Below the pieces are notes generated by a model, which was given only the letters and a program-made list of their open reading frames with translations, was not told the DNA's origin and did no database searches. Shown here in pieces: positions 44,167 through 54,429 of a stretch of 64,000 bases of DNA. Position 1 is the first letter of the stretch; every line of letters begins with the position of its first letter. This stretch comes from Knoxdaviesia capensis (lineage: Eukaryota; Ascomycota; Sordariomycetes; Microascales; Gondwanamycetaceae). The DNA lies in NCBI GenBank assembly GCA_001510575.1, contig LNGK01000006.1:429565-493564 (forward strand), given 5' to 3'. A program made the translations under genes and the position numbers.

Positions 44167-45951
44167 ATGGGCAACACCATATCCTATGAGCAAACCCCGG
44201 TGGAGGTTTCCCTCGGCGAGAAGGGCTCGATCCGCGGGATCCAACTCGACGACAAATCCCAGCGCTTCGCTGGCGTTCCCTATGCGCTGCCGCCGGTGGG
44301 CGAGCACCGGTGGCGCAAGCCCCGCGCCCTCCCGGCCTCCTACGCCTACTCCGACGGCAACGGCGGCGCCTACGACGCGACGAAGTTCAAGGCCGTGTGC
44401 CCGCAGAAAGCCTTCCACATCTCCGACGCCGAGGGCGGCAACGCACAGTACAGCGAAGACTGCCTGTTCGTCAACATCTGGGTGCCGGTGCGCAAGCCCG
44501 GCAGCCGGGGCAAGAAGTGGCCCGTCATGCTGTGGCTGCACGGCGGCTGGTTCCAGATGGGCGACCCGTCGCAGGAGCCCGGCATGGACCCCACCGAGCT
44601 GATAGCCACCGGCGGCCTGGAGGCCATTGTCGTGGCCATCGGCTACCGGCTGAACGTGTTCGGCTTCCTCGCTGCGCAGGATGTCCTCGCGGACAACGCT
44701 GGAGAGGCTGCGGGGAACTTCGGGCTGTGGGACCAGCGTGTGGCGGCCGAGTGGGTGCGGGACAACATTGGCCTGTTTGGCGGCGACCCGGAGAACATCA
44801 CCCTGGCCGGCCGGAGTGCCGGTGCCTACAGCGTCGAGGCGCAAATGCTGTATGACTTCCGCAAACCAGGCGCCTCGTCGTCCCTGTACCGCCGGGTATT
44901 CATGGATTCCAACGCCATCCCCGCGCAGCCCAAGTCGCTCGTGGACATCCAGGCCCAGTTCGACGAGCTATGTACATACTTCAAGATCGATGCTGCGGCG
45001 ACGAGCGCCGAGAAGATGGCGGCGTTACGCGGGAAAAGCGCCCGCGAGCTCGTAGGGGCTATCCCCCACCTGCAGAACCACACGTTCCGGCCGATCACGG
45101 ACGACATCTTCTTCCACTCCGGCATGTCTGAGTTCCTCGCCAGCGGGGACTTCGCGGACGAGTTCAAGAGGCGCGGGTACCGGCTGCTGATTGGCGAGGT
45201 GCTGAATGAGGAGACTCTCTACTCGAACTACAACGCGCCAACTGAGCCGACTCTGGCTTCTCTCCGGATGCAGGTGGCCAACTACTATGCTCCGGAAGTT
45301 GCTGATCGCGCCATTCAGCACTACACCCTTCCCACCAGTGATAACCTGGTCGAGTGGCAGACGTTGTTCGGTAAGTGTTCCCGTACACTGACGTCCCGTT
45401 TTCTGCGATTGTGTTCAGGGGAGAAAGGAAAGGTGTCTAACATCAATGGGAAATGCAGGCCAAATCGTCTCCGATGGCCAGGTTCGCGCACCGTCCAGAG
45501 CTCTAGCAAAGACTCTAATGGAGAATGGGGTGTCTATCCAGGATATCTGGAGATACCAGATCGCCTACCGACTATCATTCATCGACGACAAGGTCGCGCC
45601 GAAATCATTTGGAGTAGCCCACGCCATGGACAAGCCGATCTGGAAGTAAGTACCCTGATCTTAGACAGATATCTCACCGGTCCTGTGGCTATACCGCCCC
45701 CCTGGCTTCTAACAACATCTCGCAGCTTCTCGATCTGCTTCGGCCCGACCCCCGCGGAACGACTTCTGATGGAGGACTGGATCAAGATTCTGGTGGCGTT
45801 CGTCAACAACGACACGTCGTTTGTCTTCGGCACGGATGCCGTTGAGAAGATGAAGGTCATGACACCCGAAGCGACGATTGAAGTCCGGTCTGATGGGCGG
45901 TGGGATGAGCTGGTCAAGCTTGGAAACATCTTCTCGGGGACATTGCCGTAG
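44167..45951 (+). CDS. Type-B carboxylesterase/lipase, leaderless, 3 exons
   Basis: Exons 44167-45370, 45459-45645 and 45726-45951 join to 538 residues. The unspliced frame also stays open to the stop, but splicing restores the conserved 'LFGQIVSDGQV' and 'KPIWNFSICF' segments. Alpha/beta-hydrolase features: 'RFAGVPYALPPVG', the oxyanion loop WLHGGWF, 'EDCLFVNIW', nucleophile Ser217 in GRSAG, an acidic residue in 'GEVLNEETL' and a likely catalytic His in FGVAHAMDKP. There is no signal peptide, unlike most fungal type-B lipases. Instead it starts MGNTIS, which fits the N-myristoylation consensus (Gly2, Ser6). The natural substrate cannot be read from sequence; esters of xenobiotics or secondary metabolites are possible. 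Divergent from the aminotransferase gene and convergent with the transporter gene. Confidence 0.9.
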   Translation: MGNTISYEQTPVEVSLGEKGSIRGIQLDDKSQRFAGVPYALPPVGEHRWRKPRALPASYAYSDGNGGAYDATKFKAVCPQKAFHISDAEGGNAQYSEDCLFVNIWVPVRKPGSRGKKWPVMLWLHGGWFQMGDPSQEPGMDPTELIATGGLEAIVVAIGYRLNVFGFLAAQDVLADNAGEAAGNFGLWDQRVAAEWVRDNIGLFGGDPENITLAGRSAGAYSVEAQMLYDFRKPGASSSLYRRVFMDSNAIPAQPKSLVDIQAQFDELCTYFKIDAAATSAEKMAALRGKSARELVGAIPHLQNHTFRPITDDIFFHSGMSEFLASGDFADEFKRRGYRLLIGEVLNEETLYSNYNAPTEPTLASLRMQVANYYAPEVADRAIQHYTLPTSDNLVEWQTLFGKCSRTLTSRFLRLCSGEKGKVSNINGKCRPNRLRWPGSRTVQSSSKDSNGEWGVYPGYLEIPDRLPTIIHRRQGRAEIIWSSPRHGQADLEVSTLILDRYLTGPVAIPPPWLLTTSRSFSICFGPTPAERLLMEDWIKILVAFVNNDTSFVFGTDAVEKMKVMTPEATIEVRSDGRWDELVKLGNIFSGTLP

Positions 45952-46599
45952 GAGAGAACGAATGAAGGCAATTTCGCCTTTTGCCAGATAGGATCAAAGA
46001 GATCACATATTGTCAAGTCATAGACAGCGATAGAATAATGATATGCATGTCCCAATATATAATGTTCACTCACGAGGTCTGTACGTGCAGTGTGTACTTG
46101 CAGCATTTCTCACCCCCTGAGAGATACATAACAAACAGAGAAGATCGATGGTGATACTAAGAAGCTCTTCACGTTGGGTAGAGAGTGGCATAGTATAATA
46201 AACGCAGAATCCCAACCTCAAATATCGGATCTTCGGCCCTGTTGAGATGTTTAAGCCCATGTTGAGGAAAACCAGGATATCTCTAACTCCATACAGCATT
46301 CACTCCAAGTAGTCACATTTTCCGGTCATCGGGAAAAAGAGGCAAAGATGAGAAATCAGCACAAATGATATATGTTAGCCTGCTTGAAAGTCATTTAAGC
46401 ATGATGTCGTCACCCGTATCATGTTACATAGAAACATCTAAGACAAAAGCCACAGCATTCAAGATCGAACCCCGCCGAGGTATAGTTAGGGAAGTTGGGA
46501 ACATGAGCCAGAGAGGTTGTGTCCGGCTTTCATAGGATGTGAGCAAAAGACAAAGAGGAAAAACAGAATTTGGCCGAACAAGATCTGCACTTCTGTCTC
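45952..46599. other. Intergenic between convergent genes
   Basis: About 650 bases of AT-richer 3' flank for the esterase and transporter genes. No gene seen. Confidence 0.55.
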
Positions 46600-48567
46600 C
46601 TAGTACTGGTATCTGAAGTAGATGTTGTCCCGATCGCTCATATCGGATTCACCGTTGAGCTTTCCGAGTCTAAGGCGCTCGATCTCCGAGACGCCCTGGG
46701 CATCGAGCAGCTTGGAGCGTCTGCGGTTCTCCCAGACATCTGTACAGGGAAAGGAGAGGGGAGGTTAGCGGGATGAGGCCGTGGAGAGCAGTGCCGAGTT
46801 GGCAGAAGACTTACAGTAGGTTCTCCATGCGAGAATGCTGCAGAACTCAACGCAGTAGAGCACGGCGCAGGCAGTGATACCGCGGTGGTACTTGGGAGCA
46901 TCGGAGGCCACGAACATCTGCGCACCGATGGCGTTGCCTGTGCAGTAGGCCACGAAGATGACGGTGGAGACCACGGTCTTCTTGGTACGGCCGGCCACGT
47001 TCGAGGGCAGGAAAGTCCAGATCACTATTCACCGGGTCAGGCATTAGACACGGACCCATCCAGACCACTACTTTGAATTCGGAAAGGATGTCAAGACTTA
47101 CTCAGACCGGGGAGCGAGCCGAACACCTGCATGATGTACATGCCCCAGCGGGTCCACTTCATGGTGTCGGTGGGGAGCAGAGAAAGGGCCATCATTCCGG
47201 TGAAGGCGGGGACAAGCGAGGACATCATCATGATGACTGTGGGGCGAGAGAGTCGTTAGCCAGCAAGTTCGTGTCTTGCTCATATGCCACTGCCGGGCAG
47301 GCAAGGACTGTGGTGGGGGGGACTTACAGCGGAGGTTGGGGTACTTCAGGGTGACGAAGCCAACAATGACGAACCACACAATGCTGATGCAGTAGTACGG
47401 AGTCGAGCCCTTGATCAGAGTCTGCAGGGCAGTGAAGCCGAACGACTTCCAGATGAGCTTGGAGAAGGTGGTGTTGGCACCGTTGGGGAGGGCGTTTATG
47501 ACGGTGATGAAGAAGAAGAAGTACAGCTGGGGGTCTGGTGGAGAGAGAGAGAGAGAGAGAGAGAAAGAGGTTTGTTAGTCGTCGTGGTCGGAGTAAGACA
47601 CCACGTAGAACATGCAGACACTCACCCTTGAAGGCAGCCAGGGCCTGGTCCATCTTGAACTCGGCACGCTTCTCACGATCGGATCCGGTTTGGTTGGAGG
47701 CCACACGGGCAATGGCGGCGCGCTTCTCCTTCTCGTTGAGCCAGCGGACCTCCCGCGGGGTTCCCAGGACGAACCAGACAGCAATACCGCAGGTGATGGT
47801 CAGGCCACCGAGGAAGAAGGAGATTCCCTTCCACTACATCAGGAGAACAGATGGAGTCAGCATGGACGTGCGTCACGGGGCGACAGAAGGAGCCCGAACA
47901 GAGAAGGCGGTCTTCGGCTTACCGGAGCCAGGCCGCCGGGGTGGCGCTCGGCGTGCTGGCCAATGGCAAACATGCACAGACCGGTGATGATGTTCATGCC
48001 GGCGTTGGAGGTACCCCAGATCAGCGACCGCAGGGTGTGCTCGCGCGACGTGTACCAGGCACCGGTGATCAGCATGAAGGTGGGCGAGATGGTGCACTCG
48101 AGGGCACCCTGGAAGGCCCGCAGGACCATGAGGTGGGCCCAGTTCTTCGCGAAGGCAATGCACAGGACAATCACGCCCCACAGGATGATGACAACCGACA
48201 GGAAGCGGCCGGTGTTGACCTTCTGCATCAGCCAGTTGGCGGGGAACTCGCACACCATGTAGGACAGGTAGAAGATGGTGCTGAGCCAGCTGTACTGCTG
48301 GCCGACCATGCCGGTGTCCTCGCGGATGCCGAACACGGCCTGCACACTCAGCGACGTCTTGTCGGCCTGCTGCGTGCCGTAGCAGATCCACATCAGCGGC
48401 AGCAGCCAGAAGTCGATCTTGAGCCGCAGCTTGTGGTAGTACTCGTCGGAGAACTCCGACTCTTCCTCCTCGAGCTCGCCCTTGAGGCCGAGCTTGTCGT
48501 TGGACAGCGACTCCCGGGCCGTGATGACCTCGGAGGCCTGCTTGGTGTCGGAGACGGCGGCGGCCAT
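46600..48567 (-). CDS. MFS transporter, DAL5/allantoate permease family (anion:cation symporter), 6 exons
   Basis: Exons 48567-47923, 47833-47626, 47534-47328, 47236-47102, 47024-46815 and 46739-46600 join in frame to 514 residues. Twelve membrane helices are expected. Recognisable parts are the acidic cytosolic N-terminus (EEEESEFSDEYYHKLRLKIDFW, shortened here), 'LPLMWICYGTQQADKTSLS' (helix 1), 'FPANWLMQK', 'LRAFQGALECTISP', 'LGTPREVRWLNEKEK' in the central loop, and a C-terminus with ENRRRSKL and YFRYQY. This is the DAL5-type layout. Known members import allantoate, nicotinate, pantothenate, biotin or other carboxylated nutrients, so the substrate is open. Plasma membrane. The intron at 47535-47625 contains a (CT)n tract on the coding strand directly before its acceptor. 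Confidence 0.88.
47541..47564 (-). repeat. (CT)12 microsatellite serving as polypyrimidine tract
   Basis: GA dinucleotide run on +, which is CT on the transcript strand. It ends 6 bases before the CAG acceptor of the transporter's second intron. Confidence 0.85.
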
Positions 48568-51500
48568 GGTTGGTGCTGTTGTTGTTGCTGCAGCTGTCGG
48601 TGGTATATGCCAGATTCTCGTGCGAAGGAGATATCAGGTGGAGAGGCGAGCAACAGGAGAAGATACAAGCACAGGGGAGGGGGGAGCAGGACCTTGGTGT
48701 GTTGGCGAGGTCGAGAGAAGCTGTCGAGGACCGGTGGTGGGTGACGCTTCTGGAATCTCGACGACACAAGGTGAAAGAAGGATGCTGTTCCCAAATTATA
48801 TATCGCGAACGTCTTTATCCATGACACCTTTCATCAAAGGTTAGCTTATCTTTGGTTATCTCATGCTCTTAGATAGATCTCACCGCGTTGATTCAGTGCC
48901 CATTTTTCAGCATCAATCCTCACGCCTCAGTCCCCGGGCGGCGGCCGGAACTGCGCCGAAATCGGTGCAAAATGCTAGCACATTGTGGATGAATAATGGA
49001 TTTGAGATTTTTGAAGTGCACTTGAATGGATATATATCAGAGGATAAACTGGGGCCTCGATGCAGGGTCAGGGAACAGAGACTCCACGCAATATTGTGGG
49101 CAGCTGTGGAAACGGGCCAGGGAGTCGAACGTGGGTAGCAAGCAGGAAGAGGAAGAAGAATTAAAAAAAGAGGGCCGCACATGCTCGTAAACTCTCAATA
49201 TCTGATACACGAAGGCACGAGTTATTCCTACACATCTGCGGTTTTAGCTTTTTTTTCGGTTAGTTCTTATCCATGGATCCCCCACGAATGTTCTCAATCC
49301 CTCCTTTAGTGGCCACTTGTCGGCTAACATACCAGACCAGGGACATTTCCGACCAGGTCTTGTTCTAGTGTAGTGCCCGTTCTAGTGAGGCTTCGGCCCG
49401 GGACCCGGTCCGGTGCGGCCTCAGAAGCTCCTGCTATAGCCAATGAGTCTGAGGGCAAAATTATACTGATTCCCGTACCGTTTGTGACGATAGATTACTT
49501 GAACACATTGGACAGAAGCACTGCATGTGCAAGGTGTCAAAAAATGGGCATAATCAGGAACACTGAGCTGTCAGTCGTGCGCCTTTGATCCACGGTTTCC
49601 GGCTCCACGGAGTCGTTACCAATGGCTTGGCCCCCGGCTGGGCTTTGCCTCAGATGTCACAAACTCTAGGTCCGTTTCGATCACCACACGTGCGGTTCCT
49701 GCACCTGGTCGTGATATCTAATCAGATGAAAGGGATGGGGGTGTGGGGTGAGGAGAGGATCTTCATATGGGATGCGAGGTTGGGGGTCACGGACTCACAA
49801 TCGACATTGTGCGTTCCAGATCCTCATGATGTGCATATAAGGTTCCTATTTGTGCACGCCGAGGTCAAACGTCACGATAAGCCTCGAGGGACAAACCGAG
49901 AACCACTGGCGATAGTGACCTGCTTCTCCCGCAGCCGACCGTGAGGTGGATGAAGCGCCCGCATCTTGTCAGAATGGCTGGATCTATCTTGGAATCGATC
50001 TTGGACCCTTTTTCGACCCAGAAAACAAGATAGAACGAACGGAAGCAGCTTCGTCTAGACCACCTCAAGCATCTTGCTATACGCCAAGGCCCATGGCCTA
50101 TCGACTTAACCTCTGCGCCCGGCCCAGGTTCAGGCACAGATGCTCTTGCGGCTCCGGACACAAGCCAAGGCTAGATCCAGTTTTCCTGGGTCTCCATCAT
50201 CCGCAGACACACGTTGACAGCCCACTCCCTCCGGACATAAAGCATCAAAGCCGGCGGGTAGGCGGCTGCGTCTAATCAAACCTATCAGAGGGAGACATCA
50301 AGCGCCCCCTCCTCGGGGGACAGACAGTTGGCTTTTGATTGGCGTTGCGAGCCAAGAGGCCCAGAGAGGCCCCTCTCTTGTATCAAGTTGACCTGTGTAG
50401 ATCAACAAGTTGATGGAAAATGGAATGGAACAGCGAACAAAATCGGCCGCGGGTGTAAGGGAAAAAAGGCGACAAAACCAAGCGTATCAGCGAGTTGTAG
50501 ATCGAGATATCGCGCCGTGATCCGCCGCCGTGGATGGAGTTGTAAGGTGGGAAATTTCGGAGGTCAGAAATAGGCCGTCTATCAGCGAGATAAGATAGCC
50601 ACCCCACGCACCTGGAAGCAACTTCATGGCCCCGATGCTATCGATACTTAGATATGGCGGGCCGCAACCTGTCAACGTCAACCGCTGAGCATCTAGTGAT
50701 AATCTGCTGAGGTTCAAGATAAAAGTCGTTCTTCTAGAATCGACAGGACGCAGCAGCATTATCAAAACTGGGAATGAAGAGGCATTGTCTGGCGTGTTAG
50801 GACGACCTCAAAATGCGGGTATGTGGGAAGCTGACCCTCCGCAAAATCCGCAATAATCCCTCAAGTGTTTTGGGGGAAAGTGAACGGCATTACTTCCTTT
50901 CTCGAGTCGGTGAAAAGGGAGATGGTGCCTCTGACATCACATGTCTGGACTTATGATGGGATATTCCCTTGCTGGCGTCCCTGAAGCCTCGTCAACGGTC
51001 CGACGGCACGGCAGCCAGCCATCTCTAGGCACCTGGTGCATGCGAACCACAAACAGCATAGTCTTGTGCAAAATTGCGTTAGTCTTGATCCAAGAGTCAA
51101 CTGTATTTTGAGCCTCAGGGGAACTGACCGTGAGCCTCCGGGTTAGGTAAATCGCCGCGATACATAGAAGCTGTCACGGAAGGCAGAGAGCTTTCTGGGT
51201 GTGTTCTGCTGCGGGGCGTTGGTCGGGCCCAAAATCACGGTTCCGGGAGCTATCAGCGCCGCCACGTTATGCGCTAGGTTGGCTTTGATGGAAAACGCAC
51301 CCTGGTGATGTCTATCGTCTGCCGGTTGTTTTTTCCCCGGATGTGTTGGCAGTTCATGTTCACCAATCCTTCCCAGATGCTACCCGGCATCTTATCTTTG
51401 CGTTATCGCATTAGGATAATACCATTCGATCTTGTCGCCAGCGCGGATCTGGCAGGATACCGCACGCTTTCCGGCGCTGGGTCATCATAGGAGCGGACAA

Positions 51501-51807
51501 ATAGGCCTCACTTTTGTCTTGAGGATGCCTTGAGGACAAGCGGATGTTTTCGATCCGGAAAAAAAAACATTGCTCCGCAAATGACGGGAGATTAGTGTAT
51601 CCATACTGTATGCCCTGGTTTCTCTAATCAGAAGACTTGCATCTCGCAGTCACGCACGTCGTGCGATGATCTTCAAGTCCAATTGCTAAATAAAAAAATA
51701 AAAATAAAACTAAAATAAAATAAAAAGTACCAAATTCTTAGGGTTATAGCAGTCCATACCCTAAATTCTGGAATATCCGTGCTTGGCTGCAGCTGGCGGG
51801 CGGTTCA
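48568..51807. other. Gene-poor interval downstream of transporter promoter
   Basis: 3.2 kb with only short, unconvincing open stretches. It includes the transporter promoter (first few hundred bases), an A-rich run at about 51685-51725 and a CTTAGGGTTA word at about 51738. Nothing else can be supported. Confidence 0.5.
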
Positions 51808-52174
51808 TCAGGTCCTGGAACCGCAGATAAAGCGGAACGCGTAGCCGTCGGAAGTGCCAGCCCGGGCCCGCCAGGCTCGCCGGCGATTCTGCGGAGAGTG
51901 AATCATAGAGCCCGAGTCCTCAGGCATGTCCGTGATGCTGTACGATAAACCTTGCTGAATCCAAACGCTTTCGCTTGCGGCTGGGAATATATGTGCAGCA
52001 GTAAGTCCGTCCCAATGATCGTCCGAGCCGTCTTCCCCTTCCAAGGTCGAATTCGGACGTCGAGCATCTGTAAGAAAGGAGCTTCAAGGATAGAAGGGTT
52101 ACACCGAAGACCCCCAGCACTCGTGATCTGCCGCATCGCAGAAAAAAGAAATCCCGGCCAACAGAGCGATTCAT
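51808..52174 (-). pseudogene. HNH-endonuclease-like remnant (fungal HNH_2 type)
   Basis: On the minus strand, 52044-51808 translates to a segment with HWDGLTAAHIFPAAS, then 'YSITDMPEDSGSMIHSPQN' and, after a 12-residue stretch that does not fit, 'SDGYAFRF'. These are the signature of fungal HNH nucleases: GL-AAHIFP, the 'I-S-QN' strand and 'F-D-YAF'. Between QN and DGYAF the family usually has a hydrophobic GLLL-type strand and a histidine. Here the stretch is Arg/Ala-rich at the same length, as if two compensating frameshifts had scrambled it. An upstream piece at 52174-52105 (MNRSVGRD, SRVLGVF) resembles the region before HNH but lacks the usual cysteine. The only intron that would join them is about 35 nt, too short to be normal. 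Best read as a decaying gene fragment. An intact but divergent gene is less likely. Confidence 0.5.
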
Positions 52175-53019
52175 TATAGAGGAATCCAAAGAGCGAAAGC
52201 TGTATTGTGCCGAGCTGGTGATTCAGAACAGGCTTGAATGATGGAGAGTATCGTACTGGTGGTTTCGAGAACTGGTGCGATGGCGAGCAAGAAAAGCTTA
52301 CGTGAATCATGGTAGATCGTTAGAGTTAGAGCTTCCTCTCCCAGCTTTCAACCTTCTGGAATTATAGCCCCTCCAGCTCCTGAATGTGTCTGAACAGATG
52401 TTAAGGGTTAAACCCTTGTATGAAAGTTCAAGACCGAAATCTTGGTGGGATCGTGGGATCTGCGTCATGACAGCGAAACCAAGAGAGGCTGCAATATGCA
52501 ACAGTCCAAGTACAGAGCAAGAAACACTTTCTCATGAGCTCTCGTATGCCTGGCGAATGATGAAATCCCCTCTTTAAAGGCTCTCCTCCAGCCTCATCAG
52601 ACCACCGTCCAGTAGTATCACGAGAATTTCCAGATTTATGCACAGTTTCCCAGCCACCGACTTTACAGCTGTTCACCTCTCTTCTGTTCCCCAGGTTTCT
52701 AAGGCACTTTAGTCTGGAGTCACCACTGTAACCTTCTTCAATCGTCCGTGTTTGCACGATTGGCGGAATATCGCCAAAACCTGTATTCTTATTCATGTCC
52801 TTCTAATCGCCACGAGATATTGCTCTCAACATCGCATCGTTCTTTACACGAAGTAATTCACCGTGAGCCTTCGCACTTCACTTACTGCCTTGAGTCGTCA
52901 CTTAACAGCGCTCACCGCAAGATCTGTTTCAAGCAGATTGTTTCAAGTGACACAAAGCGGGCAATCCTACGACCCCAGCCAACGAATAAGCCTCGTCATC
53001 GCAATCGACCTATTGGTAT

Positions 53020-53037
53020 CATATATATATATATATA
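53020..53037 (+). repeat. AT microsatellite before the proline-rich membrane-protein gene
   Basis: An AT dinucleotide run ends 37 bases before the ATG at 53074. That is too close to be an ordinary TATA box for a gene with a normal leader. 52175-53019 shows no gene. Confidence 0.6.
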
Positions 53038-53073
53038 CTCATATACGTCTTCCAGGCCGCATCCTCCGCAAAA

Positions 53074-54122
53074 ATGTCGACCGTGTCGTCGACACGGCCG
53101 ATCCAAGAGGTTGACCCGCAACCGATGGAATCTCCGCCAAAGCCGTACCGCCCACAAGACCGACAAGACCGCGCCTCCGCGTACACGACCGCGGCCGGAA
53201 GCCGCGTGCGCCCCGACCGCAAAGACTCTGACGTGCCGCCCGACGCGAAACCGTATCCGCCGCAACAGTCCGCCCGCCTGCCCCCGCAGCCCATGCCGCA
53301 GTACAACCCCGCGATTGCGGCCGTCACCGGCGCCCCGGGCCCCTCGCCGTACCCACAGTACCCGCCGCCACCGGCAAACAGCATGCCGGGTGGGCCGGCC
53401 ATGCGGCCGCCGTCGCGCCCGGACCTGGCGTCGCAGATGCACGATCTGGCCACGGTGCGGTCGAGCTGCGACTTTGCGCTGCGCGAGTACATCGATCTGC
53501 GCACCCGCCGCAAGTCGGCGCCGCCCAGCCAGATGCTCGACGACCGCATCCGCGTGCAGGGCAGTCTCGTGCTCGGCGATATCCGCACGCTGCGGGACCA
53601 GATCCACAGCATCGTCAGCCGCGCCGAGAAGCACCGGTGGCGGCGGTGGCTGATTGGAGGCATTGCGTGGGTTATATCCGTCCCCCACTCCACACCCCCC
53701 TCTGGGCCCTTTATAACTTCCCCTTTCGCTCGATCCACTGTTCAGGCTAACCATGTCATGCATCTCCACAATCCAGCGGCGCATTCATCCCCGGCGTCAA
53801 GGCCATCTTCAAACGCACCGCCCACGAACGCGGCGACGAGGTGCGCAACGACACCGAGTACGCCTTCAACCGGAGCAAGTCGCTGCTCGAGCGCATCAAG
53901 GACTCGGCGCTGGGCCGTGCCGGAAACTTCGCCAGCGTGGCGTTCATCGTATTTGCCATTCTGTTTGTCTTCCAGAACGAAGTCCAGCTGCGTGTTGCCC
54001 GGACTGTGTCGAAGCGCCTCGCGGACGTCGCCTCGAGGATCGAGCTGGGCGAGGAGGTTGATCCCAAGGATATCAACGCGCTTCAGGGTTGGAGGTGGCA
54101 GATTCTTGCGTGGAAGAAATAA
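53074..54122 (+). CDS. Proline-rich protein with one C-terminal membrane helix, function unknown
   Basis: Exons 53074-53666 and 53777-54122 join to 312 residues (donor GTGGGT, acceptor CCAG). The join restores a continuous 'WLIGGIAGAFIPGVKAIF' segment, which supports it. I do not recognise a named family. Residues 1-110 are Pro/Gln/Arg-rich and disordered. Residues about 115-190 look helical and may form a coiled coil (HDLATVRSSCDFALREYIDL; IRTLRDQIHSIVSRAEK). A short hydrophobic Gly-rich segment spans the intron. The one clear transmembrane helix is near residues 250-268 (FASVAFIVFAILFVF), followed by an amphipathic tail ending WRWQILAWKK. The layout suggests an organelle membrane-anchored protein; this is inference only. 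Confidence 0.7.
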
Positions 54123-54429
54123 ATTGTTGAGGACAGAGTCATGAGCTTGTTGCTTTTTGGAGTGTTTTCTTATGTCTGAAGTGGTCTTGTTTTTTATGTG
54201 CGGTCGCGTTGCTTCATTCTGTTCTGGAGTTCTCTATGTATTCACACTTAAATGGCAAACCCTAACCCTATATGTACGATTCAGGGCAATGAATGAAATT
54301 CAGGTTCTAAACTTGCCCATTCATTTTGTCTTCATCCATTTACACCACCAACCATCCACATCAACGTGTCCCATAGGGAACTAACAGCTCAATTATTCCC
54401 TTGCTTCAAACAGAACCAAGGCTGAAACT
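54123..54429. other. Short intergenic region with telomere-like word
   Basis: 307 bases between tandem genes. AAACCCTAACCCTA (54257-54270) lies about 160 bases before the METTL16-type start codon. Confidence 0.6.

Noticed and set aside
47851..48744. Long + strand open frame opposite the DAL5-type transporter
   Set aside because: The minus strand encodes a clear MFS protein with six in-frame exons; the + frame has no domain.
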